Of a stretch of DNA of 64,000 nucleotides, positions 42,201 through 52,178 are shown one piece after another. The stretch covers positions 2,532,346-2,596,345 of the forward strand of contig JASKMD010000029.1 of NCBI GenBank assembly GCA_030144725.1. Reading direction: 5' to 3'. This DNA is from Haematococcus lacustris. Its lineage: Eukaryota; Chlorophyta; Chlorophyceae; Chlamydomonadales; Haematococcaceae. The notes below the pieces were generated by a model that saw only the letters and a list, made by a program, of their open reading frames with translations, was not told the origin of the DNA and searched no databases. The number at the start of each line of letters is the position of its first letter. Positions within the stretch are counted from its first letter, which is position 1. Position numbers and translations under genes: made by a program.

Positions 42201-45200
42201 TTGTGCTTGCATGCAGTAAGCAGGGGCTCTAGGTAGGTTAGGGGCGCATACCTTTGGGCAGGCAGGGCTGCATTGTAGCTGGCCGGGGCAGTGGCGCCGG
42301 TGAGGGCAGCCACGGGGTCAAACTCGGACAGTACAGGGCGCATGGATGGCGGGATGTCTGCGTACGCCATCACCTCTGACAGCCGCACCTCCAGGAACTC
42401 AATCTGGGATGCAGGACAACGGCAGCAGCAGCTGCGGCAGCATGCATTGTGCGGATCCTTGCTGGCTACGGCCAGTATCAATGAGAGTACCTTGAACCAT
42501 GGAGCTGTCAGCTGCCACAGCTGCCAACTGTAGCCAGTGTCATAGGAGGTGACCAGGTCCTGTGTAGGTAGCCTTTGTCCCATTACATAAGTTGTTTTGT
42601 AGCCCTCTGGCTCCAGGCAGGGTCATGGCGGCCACTGGCTGAACCTATGGCAATAGACCAGAGCATGTGCCTGGGCTGTGTGGAGCAGCACCACCTACCC
42701 TGTGCATGAGCTGGTCCACAAGCCGTGCCTCGTCGCTGCGCCCATGCTTCATGTCCTCCACGTATTGCTCCACCAGCAGCAGCTGCTCAGGGCTCAACCC
42801 CATCTCCAGGGCGTGCTGCCCATGATACTTGGCCCTAAACTTCATCTCCATGCGCAGCTTGCGCCGCTCCTCTTCCAGGTCGGCCACCTACAACACAGGC
42901 AGCCAGCCACCAATAGCAGCAGCAGCTGCTGAGTGCAGCCATGCGCCGGGCATCATGTCTACAACAATGGGCAGAGCACTGCGGCGGACACTGGGCATGG
43001 GAGTGGGAGGTGTGGGTAGTGTGGGGCCAAGCACTGGAGGGCACAGGAGAGGGGCAGCTGCACTGGAGGCGACATGGCAGCACCGGGCCACCCTGACATC
43101 AGCGCCCGGCTGTGATTCTGGCTCCCTGACACCCCCTACTTAGCCAAGCCTCCCTACCTGCCTAGCCCCCATGCCTTTCCTCCCTGCCTAACCTCCTAGT
43201 CTATCCTGCCTGGCCAAGCCTCCCTGCCAAGCCTCCCTGCATATCCAAGCATTCTGGTGCCCCAGCGTGACACCAGCCTTGCCTGCTGCCTGCCTGGCTC
43301 TCCCTCCCCAGCCTGGCTCTCCCTCCCCAGCCCCAACCTGTCTCTCCAGCAGCGCGTTCAGGGAGCGCAGCTGAGCAATGGTTGCCTCCTTGTGCAGCCG
43401 GATGTCCCGCGTGTCGACCTTGTCCGCATCGCCCAGGCCTGCGCGCTTGCGCAGCACGCTGTTCTCATCCGCCAGGTCCTCCACCTTGCCGCTCAGCTTG
43501 TTGATCTGCTGCACCAGGTCGCGCACCCGGCCCTGCTCCTTGTACACCGCCTCCTTCAGCTGGTGGATCTCGTCCACTGCCTGCGGCCAGGGCAGGTAGG
43601 TGTCGGCAGGGCAGGGGACAGCGCAATGCATGGCATATGACAGACAGGCTAGGGGTTGCTGAGACAGGGGAGGGAGCAGCTGGAGACCAGCCAAGAATAC
43701 TTCACCTTTGCAAGGCCATGAAACTTATGACTAAGACTCTTTTGCGACCACTGAAATGCCTTTTGCCTGCTCCTGTCATGGCCTTGGGCAAACACAACCT
43801 CGTCACCTCTAGGAGCTATCTCCACTCTCATCTTCATGCCAATCCCCACACCCTCCAAAGCCCCCCACTCTCGTGTTCCTGTCCACCCTACCCACTCCCA
43901 GGCCGCCCACCTGAGGCAGGCCGTACATGCCGCCCTCGTACTGCCTGTTGCGCATGATGGCGTCCTTGACCTGGTCCTCCAGCAGCGCTTGGTGCTCCTG
44001 CAGCGCTCGCCCAGCTGCCCGCTCCTCCTCCACCCGGGAGGTCAAGAAGTCCACCCGCCTGGTGGCTGCCTTCAGGGCCTCGGCCTGCTTGGCCAGCGCC
44101 TTGTCTATCTCTGCTGCTGTGCTCAGCTCCAGCTGCTCGTACGCTTCCAAGAGCAAAATCTGTGCATGGGGCAATGTGGATAGGCAAGCAGGGTGGTGGG
44201 ACAATAGTCAGGTAAGCCAAGCAAAGGTGTAGCTGCCAGGCATGTGAAGCAAGGTAGTGCTGTGCTGGGCCTCATCCCAACCTCACCTCAGTGCTGCATC
44301 TCCTTCAAAGCCCCTGGCCTCAGCTAAAGCCCAGAACGTCAGATCAAAGAGCTTGAGCAAGGCAAAGAAGGTCAAACGAGGCAAGGCAAGGCTACCTTGT
44401 ACCAGGACCCTAGCCGCTCCCACTGTGCCATGCACTACCCCTGCAGCAGCAGGGGTTGCCACCTTTTGCCTCGCCCGGCCTCACCTCCTTCTCCAGCGCC
44501 TCATTCAGCTGGTCCCTAAGGTCCTGCACCTCCTCCTCGCTCAGCCCGCTGCTGCCAGCCAGGGGCTTGGGGGCTGTGCTGGCGGTGAGGGGCCGGCTGC
44601 GGCTGGCGGTGGCCCGGTTGTCGCCCCCTTGGCGCAGGGCCTCTATCTGAGCCTGCAGGGTAGACCGCTCCTCCTCCCAAGACCTGTGCGGAGGATAGGC
44701 AGGGCAGCAGGAGGGGTGCAGGGCAGGTGGAGGGGTGCAGGGCAGGTGGAGTAGGCATGGCTGGCTGTGAGACCAGTGGCACCACAGCACAGCAACAGCA
44801 TGACAGCCAACGCCATTGCATGGCAGCAGTGAGGGGGCCTTTGCTTGGCTTGGTTGGGCATCACTGCTGATCGTGAGCCCCAGCTTGCCAATTGAAGAGG
44901 GTAAGGACCTTTGCCACACCTGGCTGCACAGCACTGCTGCCACAGGCTATCAGGCTGGCAGCAGCTGGGCTCACTGACTTGTACTGACGCTGGAAGCGGG
45001 CCTCGAACTCGTCCAGCAGGCCCATCTTCTCTACCACCTCAGCCCGTAGCTCCTCCTGGGTGGTCAGCATGAGCCCTCTCTCCGCCACCAGCTGCTCATG
45101 GCGGGCATCCAGGTCCAGCTCTCGCGCCTTGGCCTTGCGCAGCTCATCATCCAGCAGCACGATCTTCTCTGACACCTGGATGTGGTAATGCAGGCAGGGG

Positions 45201-47449
45201 TGCCACAAGTGGATCTTATGCACGCATGCACAACAGCAGCCACTGGGCAAGGGTGATGTGGATGGGTGGTGATCAGCACTTGGCAGGTCAATCTCTGGCA
45301 ACCTTGAGCAGCAGGACTTCTATACCATGCTGCTGAAGCAATGGTGTCGTCAGCATTTGGTTGGGGAAGGCAGCCACACCCTGAGCCTCAGGCTTTCTTC
45401 TGAGGGCTAGGCTCTGCAGGCTTCAGGCCAGCAGCCTGACCCACCTCAAGGTTCTCTGTCTTGACCTCCTGCACTGTCTTGCGCAGCTCCGTGTTGGCCA
45501 CCTCCAGGGCACGGTTCTCCTTGGCCAGCCGCTCAATCTTCCAGTCCTGCTGCCGTGTATTGTCCTGCATGGCCAGCAACAGCGCATGCCAGGCAGCTTC
45601 TCACCAGTTCCCCATAGCTCCATCATCAGCCCCATGCACTGGTTGGACTTCCTGCCACATGACCTGCAATTTACATTGCCACATGCCACATGACCTGCAA
45701 TTTACATTGCCAGCCCTCAAGCAGCAGCTCCAGTCTCCATGGCAGCCTGCCACTCACCCCACCAGTGCAGGCCAGGGTCCACTATTCCAGTACACACAGC
45801 GCCACCCCGTGCCCTGTGCTTGCTTGGGCCCTGCGGGCTCTCACCCCAATCTGCAGCTTGGCTTCTGCTGCGGCGTGGTCAGAGCGCAGAGCCTCATAGG
45901 TCTGGCGCAGGTCGGTGTAGTCCTCCTGCAGTCGCGCCAGCCGCTCCTCCGTGTCCTTGGCGCGGTCCTCACGGTCCCGCAGCGCATCATCTGCGCGCTT
46001 CAGCCTGAACACTTCAACCAGGAGGTGGGCCGGTGAGGTGTCTCATGGTGTGGCTAGTGATGCAGTAGTGCTCCTGTCCTTGCACCCTGCACTACAGGAC
46101 GCTGGCGGCAGTGGTGGCTAGCAGTCCCACTGGGACTGACACTGCTGCTGCTGCTGCTCTTGCTGGAGCGTAAGCCCGACCCAACAGGAGGGGTGCAGGT
46201 AAGGTGTCCCATAATATGATCAGTTATGGTCTAGGAGGCGTCCAGTGCTGCTGTGCTTGCAGCTACGTGGCAATTGCTGCTGTTGCTCATCAAGGTGGGG
46301 CTGCTGCTGCTGGTGTCGAGGCTCCCATTGCTGGCAGGGCCGTTGGGTTGGTATTGCTGCAGCATCGCCAGCTTCAGCTGGAGTGCCTGGTGCAAGAGGA
46401 GCTACTAGTGCCAGTAGTGCTGCTGCTAGAACTGACAGTACTGCTGCTGTTGCTGCTGTAGGAGCTGCTGCTGTTGCTGCTGTTGAAAGAGCTGCTGCTG
46501 GTCACCTGTACTCCATGTCCTCCAGCCGCTTCTCATCCCTGTCGCGCTCGTTCCTCAGCCTGTCATTAGTGCGCACCTCATCTTCAAGGCGCCGGCTGAC
46601 ATCCTGCGCTCACCCAGCCATCCCCATCAGCACAGAATATGGGCTGGGCTTAGGAGGAACATGCGCCATTGGTGTGCTAGAAACTACTGCTGCCCGGTTG
46701 CATTGCCAATCCTTGCCTACAGCATACCAAGATTGGACTGGCAGGCACAGCATGCATCCCCAGCATACTCGCCTCGTACTTACGCCGCAGCTCCTCTGCA
46801 TTGCCAGCGGCCTGCTGTTTGTCGAGCAAGAGACGGATGCGATCCAGCTCAGCCTGTGCATCTTGCTCACGCTGTTCTATGTCCTGTGAGCCGGACAGCA
46901 TGGGCACACTGCAATGATAGGTCTGGTGCCAGCGCTGCAGGCAGTTGCATGGCATGACTGCTCAGCATGGCAAGGCAGGCAGCTCAAGCTGCTCCCATTG
47001 TGCCTTTCCAACCCACCTTTATCTCTTCTTCGGCCTTGTTGACCTCATTGATGAGCTGCTCGTTCTCCCTGAACTGAACGTCCATTGCTACTTGCATGAC
47101 ACGTATGCCACGCAGCAGAATGTCGGACATCATGTCTGGAGGATAGGCTGGGTCTGCATACAGCTGGGCTCCTTCAAGCTCCTTGGCCACTCGCAGTATC
47201 TCATCCACATCAGGGTCGGGCAGCACAAACCCCTGCATGCCATGTACACACCCTGAGCCGGCCTTCATTATGCCTGAAGCAAGCTGCTGACCAATGCTGC
47301 ATGTTACAGACCGTTCTGAATGCGTCTGCCGGTGGGCTGACGCGGAGCAGTTGTTCCAGCTCCGGCACGGTGAGATACCGCGGGCGAGCCCTGAAGCCCA
47401 TAGAACCATCAGGCGCAAATGGCGCCAACCCATTCCCTGAGGCGTCCAT
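33258..47449 (-). CDS. CEP290: CEP290-like ciliary transition-zone coiled-coil protein (3' end missing)
   Basis: Thirty-one in-phase exons were traced from the ATG at 47449 to the exon 33425-33258, about 1770 residues of nearly continuous coiled coil. Landmarks aligning with animal CEP290: ENEQLINEVNKAEEEIK; RQYEGGMYGLPQ joined to AVDEIHQLKEA; LADENSVLRKRAGLGD; VADLEEERRKLRMEMKFRAK; MLYREYASALAAWKVEK; RFNQLTA next to YEAEFFQQQ; and TVNELRRRLAEREKAVKGLQ. CEP290 builds the Y-links of the transition zone. The last traced exon corresponds to roughly human residues 1790-1850, so some 600 C-terminal residues are missing, presumably in the gap. Exon examples: 47449-47312, 47232-47017, 46883-46773 (GC donor), 44159-43911, 43580-43338, 42887-42699, 39755-39647, 35963-35749 (damaged donor), 34026-33826. 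Family call is firm; individual exon edges may be off. Confidence 0.9.
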
Positions 47450-47758
47450 ATCAGAAAGCGCCTAAAACGCAGGTCATATGCACGGCATGTCTACAACGGG
47501 CTTGATCGCAGCGTCACGCCATAGTCCATGCCATCTCGACCTCGCTCAGTTTACAACTTGCGCTAGCTGATACTATTTGAAATTCATGCGGGGACGTTGC
47601 TCCGGTCCGGCGATTTGCTTGCACAGGGCTTGCAACTGCTGTGACCGCTGGCAGGCAAGGATGCAGCGACAGACGGCGCCCCAAATCGTTTCAAAGCGTG
47701 TGGATGCTCGTCAGGAGTAGTCTGGTCCAATCTTCAATGTCATCTCAATGGCCAGATG
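47450..47758. other. Spacer between the vWA-alpha-kinase gene (copy A) and CEP290
   Basis: About 310 bases between two minus-strand genes. TGTAA on the minus strand at 47555-47551, about 200 bases past the alpha-kinase stop, may be its poly(A) signal. The CEP290 promoter and 5' UTR must lie here; no TATA box is obvious. Confidence 0.5.
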
Positions 47759-50308
47759 TCACTTTGGCCAGTGGCCAGACACGCACAAGGCCTGGCACAC
47801 CGTGTTGCAGCGGTGTGTAATAAAGAATGCTTCAATACCTTTGATCCCCATATCAGCTGCTCCATACTTCAAGGCCGTGCTGTTGATCTGCAGCAGAAGA
47901 CAACAGGCTCGCAGGTAGGTACGTAAGGCCTGCTCTACCCAGAACATGCAGGATAGGGAACACGACAACACACATGGCAGCCGCATTGATTCAGCAGTGG
48001 CCTGACCCCTGCAAGTTTGAACTCCCCACCTGTGGATCTGTCCAGCATGCGCCCACCCCCTGGATGTCACACAGCAGCTCCTGACCCCCGCTGTGCACCC
48101 AGCTCCAGTGGCTGAAGGCCTGCGCCAGCTCATGTGCCTCACGACCTGCACCACCACCACCAGCACCAGCAGCCAAACAGTGGCAGGAGGCAGACCGCAG
48201 CAGAGGGCAGCACAGGCAATGGTCATCACGGCCTACGCTGTCCTCCTCATGCCAACCCACCCGCCGCATCATCAGGCAGGGCTGCCACATAGCCCTCATT
48301 GCCATTGAACTTGGTGTAGCTGCCCTCCAGGAAGGGCTCTATGGCCAGGTACCTGCATGTGGCGCATGGGCAGCTCTCAGCTCATGTCACTATGTTACAT
48401 GACCAGCTGCTGGCTACACAGCTATGGCTGTGAAGGTGGCGGCAGCCAGGCAGTGCAGGCCGAGGTGGTGGCCAAGGCATGGTGAGGGGTGTATGGCTGC
48501 ACCTGGTCTTGTCCCCGGTGCCACAGCGCAGCAGCTGGCTGTCAAGGAAACAAGGAACAAGGCGGGTCTTGCGGGGACAGGCCGCAGCGTAGCCCTTGGC
48601 CGCATGCAGGCACTGGGCGTTATGCACCTGGGCCTCATGCTCCTGAAGCACATATGGCAGCAACATGCCACACGCACAGGGCCATTGTCTGCTCGCGTCC
48701 ATGTGCCTTGTCTTGTGCCACATGCTAATGTCCCGCCCCGTCATGTTGGTGGCTGAGTAGGTATAGAGCCGTGAGGTTGGTGGCTTAGTAGGTTTAGGGT
48801 GATTCAACAGCGAGTGGAAGGTCACGGGTTCAACCCCACCTGACGACATAAAACACTCTGGTGGGTTGCATTGCAAGGTGGCTGCAAGGCCTGAGGCGCC
48901 AAGTTCCCTTCACTCACGCCCGTTGGCGAGGGCGTAGTCTTTCATTCTTTCCACATGCTGACTGTTGGCATGACATGGAGCTGGCCACACCTCACCTCAG
49001 CCTCACTGGTGCGGTGGATGCTCTCCTTGGCCACCAGCTTTCCCTCCACCAGCTGGTCGGGCCGTGCTACGGGGCTGGAGGGGAGGGGGCCTGCAGGTGC
49101 CATGTCGCGGGCTCCAGGGGGTGCCAGGCGGGGCAGCTGGCTGGTGCGAGACACGTGGTGGGCACGGCGGGAGGCTCCTGCACGGCATGGGGTGGGGGTT
49201 TGGCATGCGTTAACATTTAGCAATGCCCGTGATGGCCAGCGGCTGAACATGGTTAAGCATGATCTTCCTTGCCACCACCACCATGAGTGCACAGCAGCCT
49301 GCAGACAGCTGCTCCTAATACATGCCGTGGGATGCAAGACGGCTTGGGTGTGCTGACCTGCTGCAAAGTGTGGCATGGTAATGAACAGGGTAAGGCCTTG
49401 CTTCAAGAGGTCCCAGTCCTGGGTCGTGGCGTTCCACTGCAGCAGGGACCCAAAGGTGGGCATCATCACAGAGGGGCTGCTGGTGGGGATGGCCTTGCTG
49501 GCAGCAGCGGGAGATGCATTGTTGCGGCGGCTAGAGAACTGGGAGCTGATGCTCCTGCAGTGCATGGCGACCATCATACACTGATGGTGTAACTAAGCGT
49601 CATTAACGTATCTCCTGCTCGAGATGTAGAGCTGCTCACTTGAAGGTCATGCACAAGGCCTCGCATGACAGCCTCCCGGACTTTGGCACCTCACTGTAGG
49701 GCATGACATGAACATAAACATTACATGTACTGCAGACATGTCCCATGATGGATGCTTGCAAGGATGCCAATGTACCTGTGGTAGGTACCAAGGGCGGCTG
49801 CGGCCATCTTGCGCAGCCACACAAAGGTCGAGCCGGGGGGCCCAAACCCTAGGGCATGGAAGATGAGCTGGCCCGGCTTGCAGGCGGCGATCAAGCCGTC
49901 GATGCCGCTCTGCAGGAGCGCGTCGGTAGGGTAGTTGTCCTCGCCGTCGGAGAGGAACACCACGCAGTGGAGGTTGGCGGGCTGAGTCTTGATGAGCTCT
50001 GCGGCTCGATTCAAGGCATTGGCGTAGATTGTGCCACCACCTGCACTTTCAGCTCGTCTAATCGCCGCGGTGGCGCTCTCGTCGACCCGCTGGCCCTGGA
50101 ACACGATCTTAGCTCCGTCGTGAAAGGTGATGAGCGAGCAGGTGTCGCAGGGCCCAGGACGGTCCGCAATCTGCTGCGCCAGGAACCCACAGGCCGCCTG
50201 GGTCACGGCGGAGCAGCGCTGCATCATGCTGCACCCCCGAGACACATCCTGCGACGCCATGCTCCCGGACACATCCAGGATAAACAGCGTGTGAGCTGTA
50301 CCTGGCAT
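47759..50308 (-). CDS. von Willebrand A / alpha-kinase protein (VwkA-like), copy A, intact
   Basis: Exons 50308-49776, 49693-49640, 49554-49358, 49177-48996, 48642-48503, 48352-48261, 48145-48030 and 47887-47759 keep phase throughout and give 480 residues. The first exon is a vWA domain with the MIDAS motif DVSGS, DTCSLITF and FLSDGEDN. The rest is an atypical alpha-kinase domain: GKLVAKES (candidate ATP-binding Lys), YLAIEPFLEGSYTKFNGNEG, QAFSHWSW, LLCDIQGVGACWTDPQ and the zinc-binding FFITHRCNTVC, all diagnostic of the eEF2K/MHCK/TRPM kinase fold. The same domain order defines Dictyostelium VwkA, a Thr kinase of contractile vacuole membranes; that role is not shown here. The usual catalytic-loop region looks complete. 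A frameshifted inverted paralogue lies at 56242-58548. Confidence 0.9.
48774..48840 (+). other. Pol III A-box / B-box pair, possible tRNA-derived SINE fragment
   Basis: TGGCTTAGTAGG at 48781-48792 fits the tRNA A-box consensus and GGTTCAACCCC at 48827-48837 fits the B-box, with tRNA-like spacing. A T-stem cannot be folded and the acceptor stem is poor, so it is not a working tRNA. A near-duplicate of the A-box region lies about 34 bases upstream. It sits in an alpha-kinase intron. Confidence 0.4.
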
Positions 50309-50400
50309 CCTCTGCTATGGCAACGGCTGCTAATCGCAGGCCGAGCTAGGGCTAGGGTTTAGGTTTTTCACGGTCACTTAATACACGCATTTTCACGGGA
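50309..50400 (-). promoter_or_regulatory. Upstream region of copy A with telo-box-like motif
   Basis: On the minus strand, directly upstream of the start, CCCGTGAAAATG is followed by CCGTGAAAAACC and AAACCCTAGCCC, which contains the plant telo-box core AAACCCTA. A similar arrangement precedes copy B at 56125-56200. Confidence 0.4.
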
Positions 50401-50479
50401 CACAGCAGACTTACCTCAAACAGCGCCACATCCCTTACCCATTGGCCAGTGTTTTGTTGGTCTTTGCCTCTAGCCACAA

Positions 50480-51201
50480 GCAGGTGCAGGTGGTGAATGG
50501 GATGAAGTGGGTGTCACGCCAGCACTACCACCAAGAGAGGGGAGTTGCGGTGTTCCTGGGAGCGGGCAACTTCAGCCAGGGTGGGTGGAAGGGGGGGGGC
50601 GGTGCGGGAGGGGTTTCGCAGGGTGGTGGAGCAGCCTAGCAGGCCTGGCCTGGCCAGACCTGACAGGCTGGTGATCGTGGATGAGTTCTGCACCACCCGT
50701 GTCAGCTCGTCAGTGCATGCCCGCCAGCCTTGTGAGCTGCACCTGCCTCCCCCAGCTCAGCACCCGCCTGTCCAGGACCCCCCTGCCCCTGCCCAGGCCC
50801 TCCTTGCCCAGGAGGCCCCTGCCCAGGACCCCCCTGCCCCTCCCCCAGCCCAGGACCCCCCACCCCCTCCCCCAGCCCAGGACCCCCCTGCCCTTGCCCA
50901 GGACCAGCCCCCTGCCCAGGCCCCACCTGGCCCAGTGCAACGACCCCAGGCCCCCCCCTGGGGCAGGTGGCTGGACCGGGACACCAACCCCTGCCTGAAC
51001 TTCCAGCGCATTGGGGAGAGCAAGCAGCGCCCCCTGGAGCTGTGCAGCTATGAGGGCCTGATGGCGCTGCCCCCCGTTGGCAACGAGTACCAGCAGGGCT
51101 ACAAGCGGGTCGATGACCGGCTGCCAAAGGTCAGGCAGAAGTTGCACCGGGCTGCGGAGTACCGGCGTGGTATTGATGGCCGGGCCCGCAGCAATGCATA
51201 G
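50480..51201 (+). pseudogene. Fanzor / eukaryotic TnpB-like nuclease relic, C-terminal part
   Basis: One frame reads VVNGMKWVSRQHYHQERG and VAVFLGAGNFSQGGWK. A run of nine G (about 50590-50598) shifts the frame, which then reads AVREGFRRVVEQPSRPG, RPDRLVIVDEFCTTRVSS and, after a Pro-rich repeat block, GRWLDRDTNPCLNFQRIGES before a stop at 51201. VDEFxTxxVSS resembles the RuvC-II segment of TnpB (NEYRTSxxCSxCG), and DRDTNxxxN resembles the RuvC-III DRDxNAxxN motif. Fanzor proteins are known in Chlamydomonas. The N-terminal half, any RuvC-I motif, and the zinc-ribbon cysteines are absent; the Pro-rich repeats stand where the ribbon should be. Assignment is by motif and remembered family patterns; an unrelated algal transposon protein is possible. 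Confidence 0.5.
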
Positions 51202-51231
51202 GGCCTAGCATGTTTACACAGGCTGTTAGCC

Positions 51232-51335
51232 CTCCCCCAGCTCAGCACCCGCCTGTCCAGGACCCCCCCCCTACCCCAGCTCAGCACCCCCCTCCCCCTC
51301 CCCCAGCCCCTCCCCCAGCCCAGGACCCCTATAAG
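51232..51335 (+). repeat. Second copy of the Pro-rich repeat block
   Basis: Begins like the block inside the relic at 50745 (CCCCCAGCTCAGCACCCGCC, then GTCCAGGACCCCCC) but lies after the stop codon, so the block was duplicated. Confidence 0.7.
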
Positions 51336-51515
51336 CTGTTAGTTTTGGTGAGGTGCCCAGTGGTGTGGGGTTTGCCCACGAACGTGCCACCGGAATGGTT
51401 TGTAGTCATCAAGGGTGCGACCGAGGATGCTACAACGTGTTTGTAGTAGCTGAGTGAGATTACCCACAGGCCAACATGTTGTTCCTTGTTGAACAAGTTT
51501 TGTTGGCCTGGTAGT
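51336..51515 (+). repeat. Dispersed repeat family R2, copy 2 (tail of the Fanzor-like relic)
   Basis: Homologous to 28925-29090 over about 150 bases. Its position directly after the relic suggests it is the 3' non-coding end of the element. Confidence 0.7.
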
Positions 51516-52178
51516 ACCAGGCTGGTACGCCCAGTCCCGATGAAAATAAAAATGAACACTATATTGCTGATCATATTGAGTCGTTCATTCCTGCTGTGCT
51601 TGCCGTACTTGCTGTGATTGTGTTAGGAGCCTGCTGTATCGCAGTTTTAGATTGATAACTTTTCAATGTTATTTGCAAAAGGGAGAGTGGGCTTAAGGGC
51701 ATGCGCCAGCTATAGGCTATATAGCTCTGTCACATGGGTCAGGCAATATTGGTGGAAGGTGTCCATGCCATGTGAGGGGACCTGGTGCCACCCTCAGTGA
51801 GGGGACCTGGTTCTGCCTTTGCGGGCTGATGAAGTAGGTACTGGCTCGCTCGTTATGAGCACATCCGCCATGTCCCAGGATCAACAGCACCGGCGCACAC
51901 TGACTGCACTCTGCCACCTAAGCCAGCCTTGCATCCCCCAGGGCAGGATCAGTCGGGCATTATCTAGAGTGCCGCTGGCCCCCTGGGCCAAGCTCCGCGG
52001 GCTGCATCTCTGACAAGCTGCTCAGCCGCTGCCCAGCCATGCCAGCCATGGCCTTGTAGAAGGCCTCCACCTTCCTGTTGCCCTTGTACTTTCTGCACTC
52101 ACGCAGTGGCACCATGTCAATGTGAGCCGTGCAGGGTGCTAGGGTGTCAGGGCCCTGTATGGCAGGGGTGCTAGGGGG
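51516..52178. other. Intergenic, includes repeat R1
   Basis: Contains the R1 repeat at 51712-51835 and no recognised gene. The sequence just below 52179 should hold the 3' UTR of the minus-strand STI1-domain gene. Confidence 0.5.
51712..51835 (+). repeat. Dispersed repeat family R1, copy
   Basis: Most complete plus-strand copy of R1; blocks CTGTCACATGGGTCAGGCAA, CCATGCCATGTG and GTGAGGGGACCTGGTTCTG are shared with 22421-22560 (inverted) and in part 27805-27880. Confidence 0.7.

Noticed and set aside
48774..48840. A functional tRNA gene
   Set aside because: A- and B-boxes fit, but the T-stem 3' strand and a clean acceptor stem are missing.
48900..48940. An extra alpha-kinase exon (HVERMKDYALANG)
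   Set aside because: It breaks phase between the exons ending at 48996 and starting at 48642, which join directly in frame, as do the matching exons of copy B.
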